Of a DNA stretch of 5,940 nucleotides, positions 5,287 through 5,940 are shown one piece after another. The stretch lies in NCBI GenBank assembly GCA_020201365.1, contig JAIVGV010000112.1, positions 1-5,940 on the forward strand, given 5' to 3'. The stretch's first letter is position 1. Every line of letters begins with the position of its first letter. Below the pieces are notes generated by a model. It worked only from the letters and a program-made list of their open reading frames with translations, was not told the DNA's origin and did not search any database. Source of the stretch: Acidobacteriota bacterium (lineage in GTDB: Bacteria > Acidobacteriota > Blastocatellia > Pyrinomonadales > Pyrinomonadaceae). The position numbers and the translations under genes were made by a program.

Positions 5287-5940
5287 TCAGTCTCCGCCGA
5301 CGCCCGCGAGGATGTTTTCGAGCGCCGACTCGTCGAGCCGGTAGGTCTCGTTGCAGAAGTGGCACGTCATCGCCGCGCCCTTGTCCTCGCGCAGGATCAG
5401 CTCCAGCTCGCCGCGATCGATCGAAGTGATCATCGAGACGGCGCGATCATAAGAGCACTGGCAAGCGAACCTCGCCTCGCGCTCGCCCAACACTTCAAAC
5501 GGCACGCCGCCGAGAGCCGAGCGCAGCAGATCGACGGGCTGCGCGCCCGCGCGCACGAGCGTCGTCAGGTGCGGCGTGCGCCTCACGGTCTCCTCGATTG
5601 CCGAGACGGTCTTCTCGTCCGCGCCGGGCATGACTTGGACGATGAGTCCGCCGGCCGACTCGACGAACCAACTCCCGTCCTCGCGCGCGCGCACGAGCAC
5701 GCCGAGCAGCACGGCGGAGGGAATCTGCTCCGACTTCGCGAGGTAGTAGGCGAAGTCCTCGCCGATCTCGCCCGACACGATCGGCACCGAGCCGCGGTAC
5801 GGCTCCTTGTAGAGACCGATCTCGTAGCCCGACTCGTGGGTGACGTAGAACATCCCGCCGCCGACGACGGCGCTCACGTCGAACTTGCCGCGCGCGTTCA
5901 GAGGCGCGTCCGCCTCCGGGTTGCGCACGTAACCGCGCAC
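5287..5940 (-). CDS. hslO: Hsp33 redox-regulated chaperone, C-terminal part (5' end outside window)
   Basis: Hsp33 is a cytosolic holdase that is inactive when reduced and zinc-bound, and becomes active when oxidants such as hypochlorite release the zinc and form disulfides. The visible 217 residues cover most of the substrate-binding core, with 'VRGYVRNPEA' at the edge, 'SGEIGEDFAYYLAKSEQIPSA' as two adjoining parts (56-76) and 'GGLIVQVMPGA' (97-107). They also hold the complete zinc switch: Cys160-x-Cys162, a 30-residue spacer, and Cys193-xx-Cys196, the canonical CxC/CxxC arrangement with all four cysteines intact. The GTG codon at the right edge encodes an internal valine; roughly 75-80 N-terminal residues lie outside, judged against the usual length of about 290. 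It converges on the pspA unit and shares its terminator. Confidence 0.95.
   Translation of the reverse strand: MRGYVRNPEADAPLNARGKFDVSAVVGGGMFYVTHESGYEIGLYKEPYRGSVPIVSGEIGEDFAYYLAKSEQIPSAVLLGVLVRAREDGSWFVESAGGLIVQVMPGADEKTVSAIEETVRRTPHLTTLVRAGAQPVDLLRSALGGVPFEVLGEREARFACQCSYDRAVSMITSIDRGELELILREDKGAAMTCHFCNETYRLDESALENILAGVGGD

Noticed and set aside
5938..5940. GTG (minus strand) as the true start of hslO
   Set aside because: It lies inside the conserved 'RGYV' region and the protein would lack about a quarter of the Hsp33 core.

Overview
The window is GC-rich bacterial chromosomal DNA with a strong preference for G/C at third codon positions. It carries six protein-coding genes, two of them cut by the window edges. 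There is no insertion sequence, phage gene, CRISPR array, tRNA or rRNA. Gene content and protein style (a PurD with a 'PPARDHKR' motif, a small four-CxxC zinc-ribbon protein, PspA followed by an unnamed membrane coiled-coil protein) would fit a soil-type high-GC phylum such as Acidobacteriota. That placement is inference and no marker here proves it.

Layout from left to right. (1) Positions 2-1174, plus strand: the C-terminal part of an APC/KUP-type membrane transporter resembling the KimA (YdaO) potassium importer group, with a soluble C-terminal domain. (2) Positions 1282-1608, minus strand and convergent with the transporter: a 108-residue protein with four CxxC knuckles (zf-trcl type plus CxxC-x17-CxxC). 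It has its own sigma70-like promoter about 235 bases upstream, so its mRNA has a long structured leader. (3) Positions 2044-3330, plus strand and divergent from the zinc-ribbon gene: a complete purD, second step of purine synthesis. (4) Positions 3496-4233, plus strand: pspA, with a good extended -10 promoter and a strong Shine-Dalgarno site. (5) Positions 4351-5175, plus strand: an unrecognised 274-residue protein with an N-terminal membrane hairpin and a long helical cytoplasmic part, probably read together with pspA. (6) Positions 5287-5940, minus strand: the C-terminal three quarters of hslO (Hsp33), the redox-switched chaperone. A very strong two-way terminator at 5201-5251 separates genes 5 and 6.

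How the genes fit together. pspA and the gene after it look like a small envelope-maintenance unit in which a membrane-anchored coiled-coil protein could dock or regulate the peripheral coiled-coil PspA. hslO next door adds an oxidative-protein-damage chaperone, but on the other strand and under separate control. purD, the transporter and the zinc-ribbon gene look like ordinary independent neighbours. The most original element is the unnamed PspA neighbour. Nothing else looks like a new defence, mobile or RNA system.
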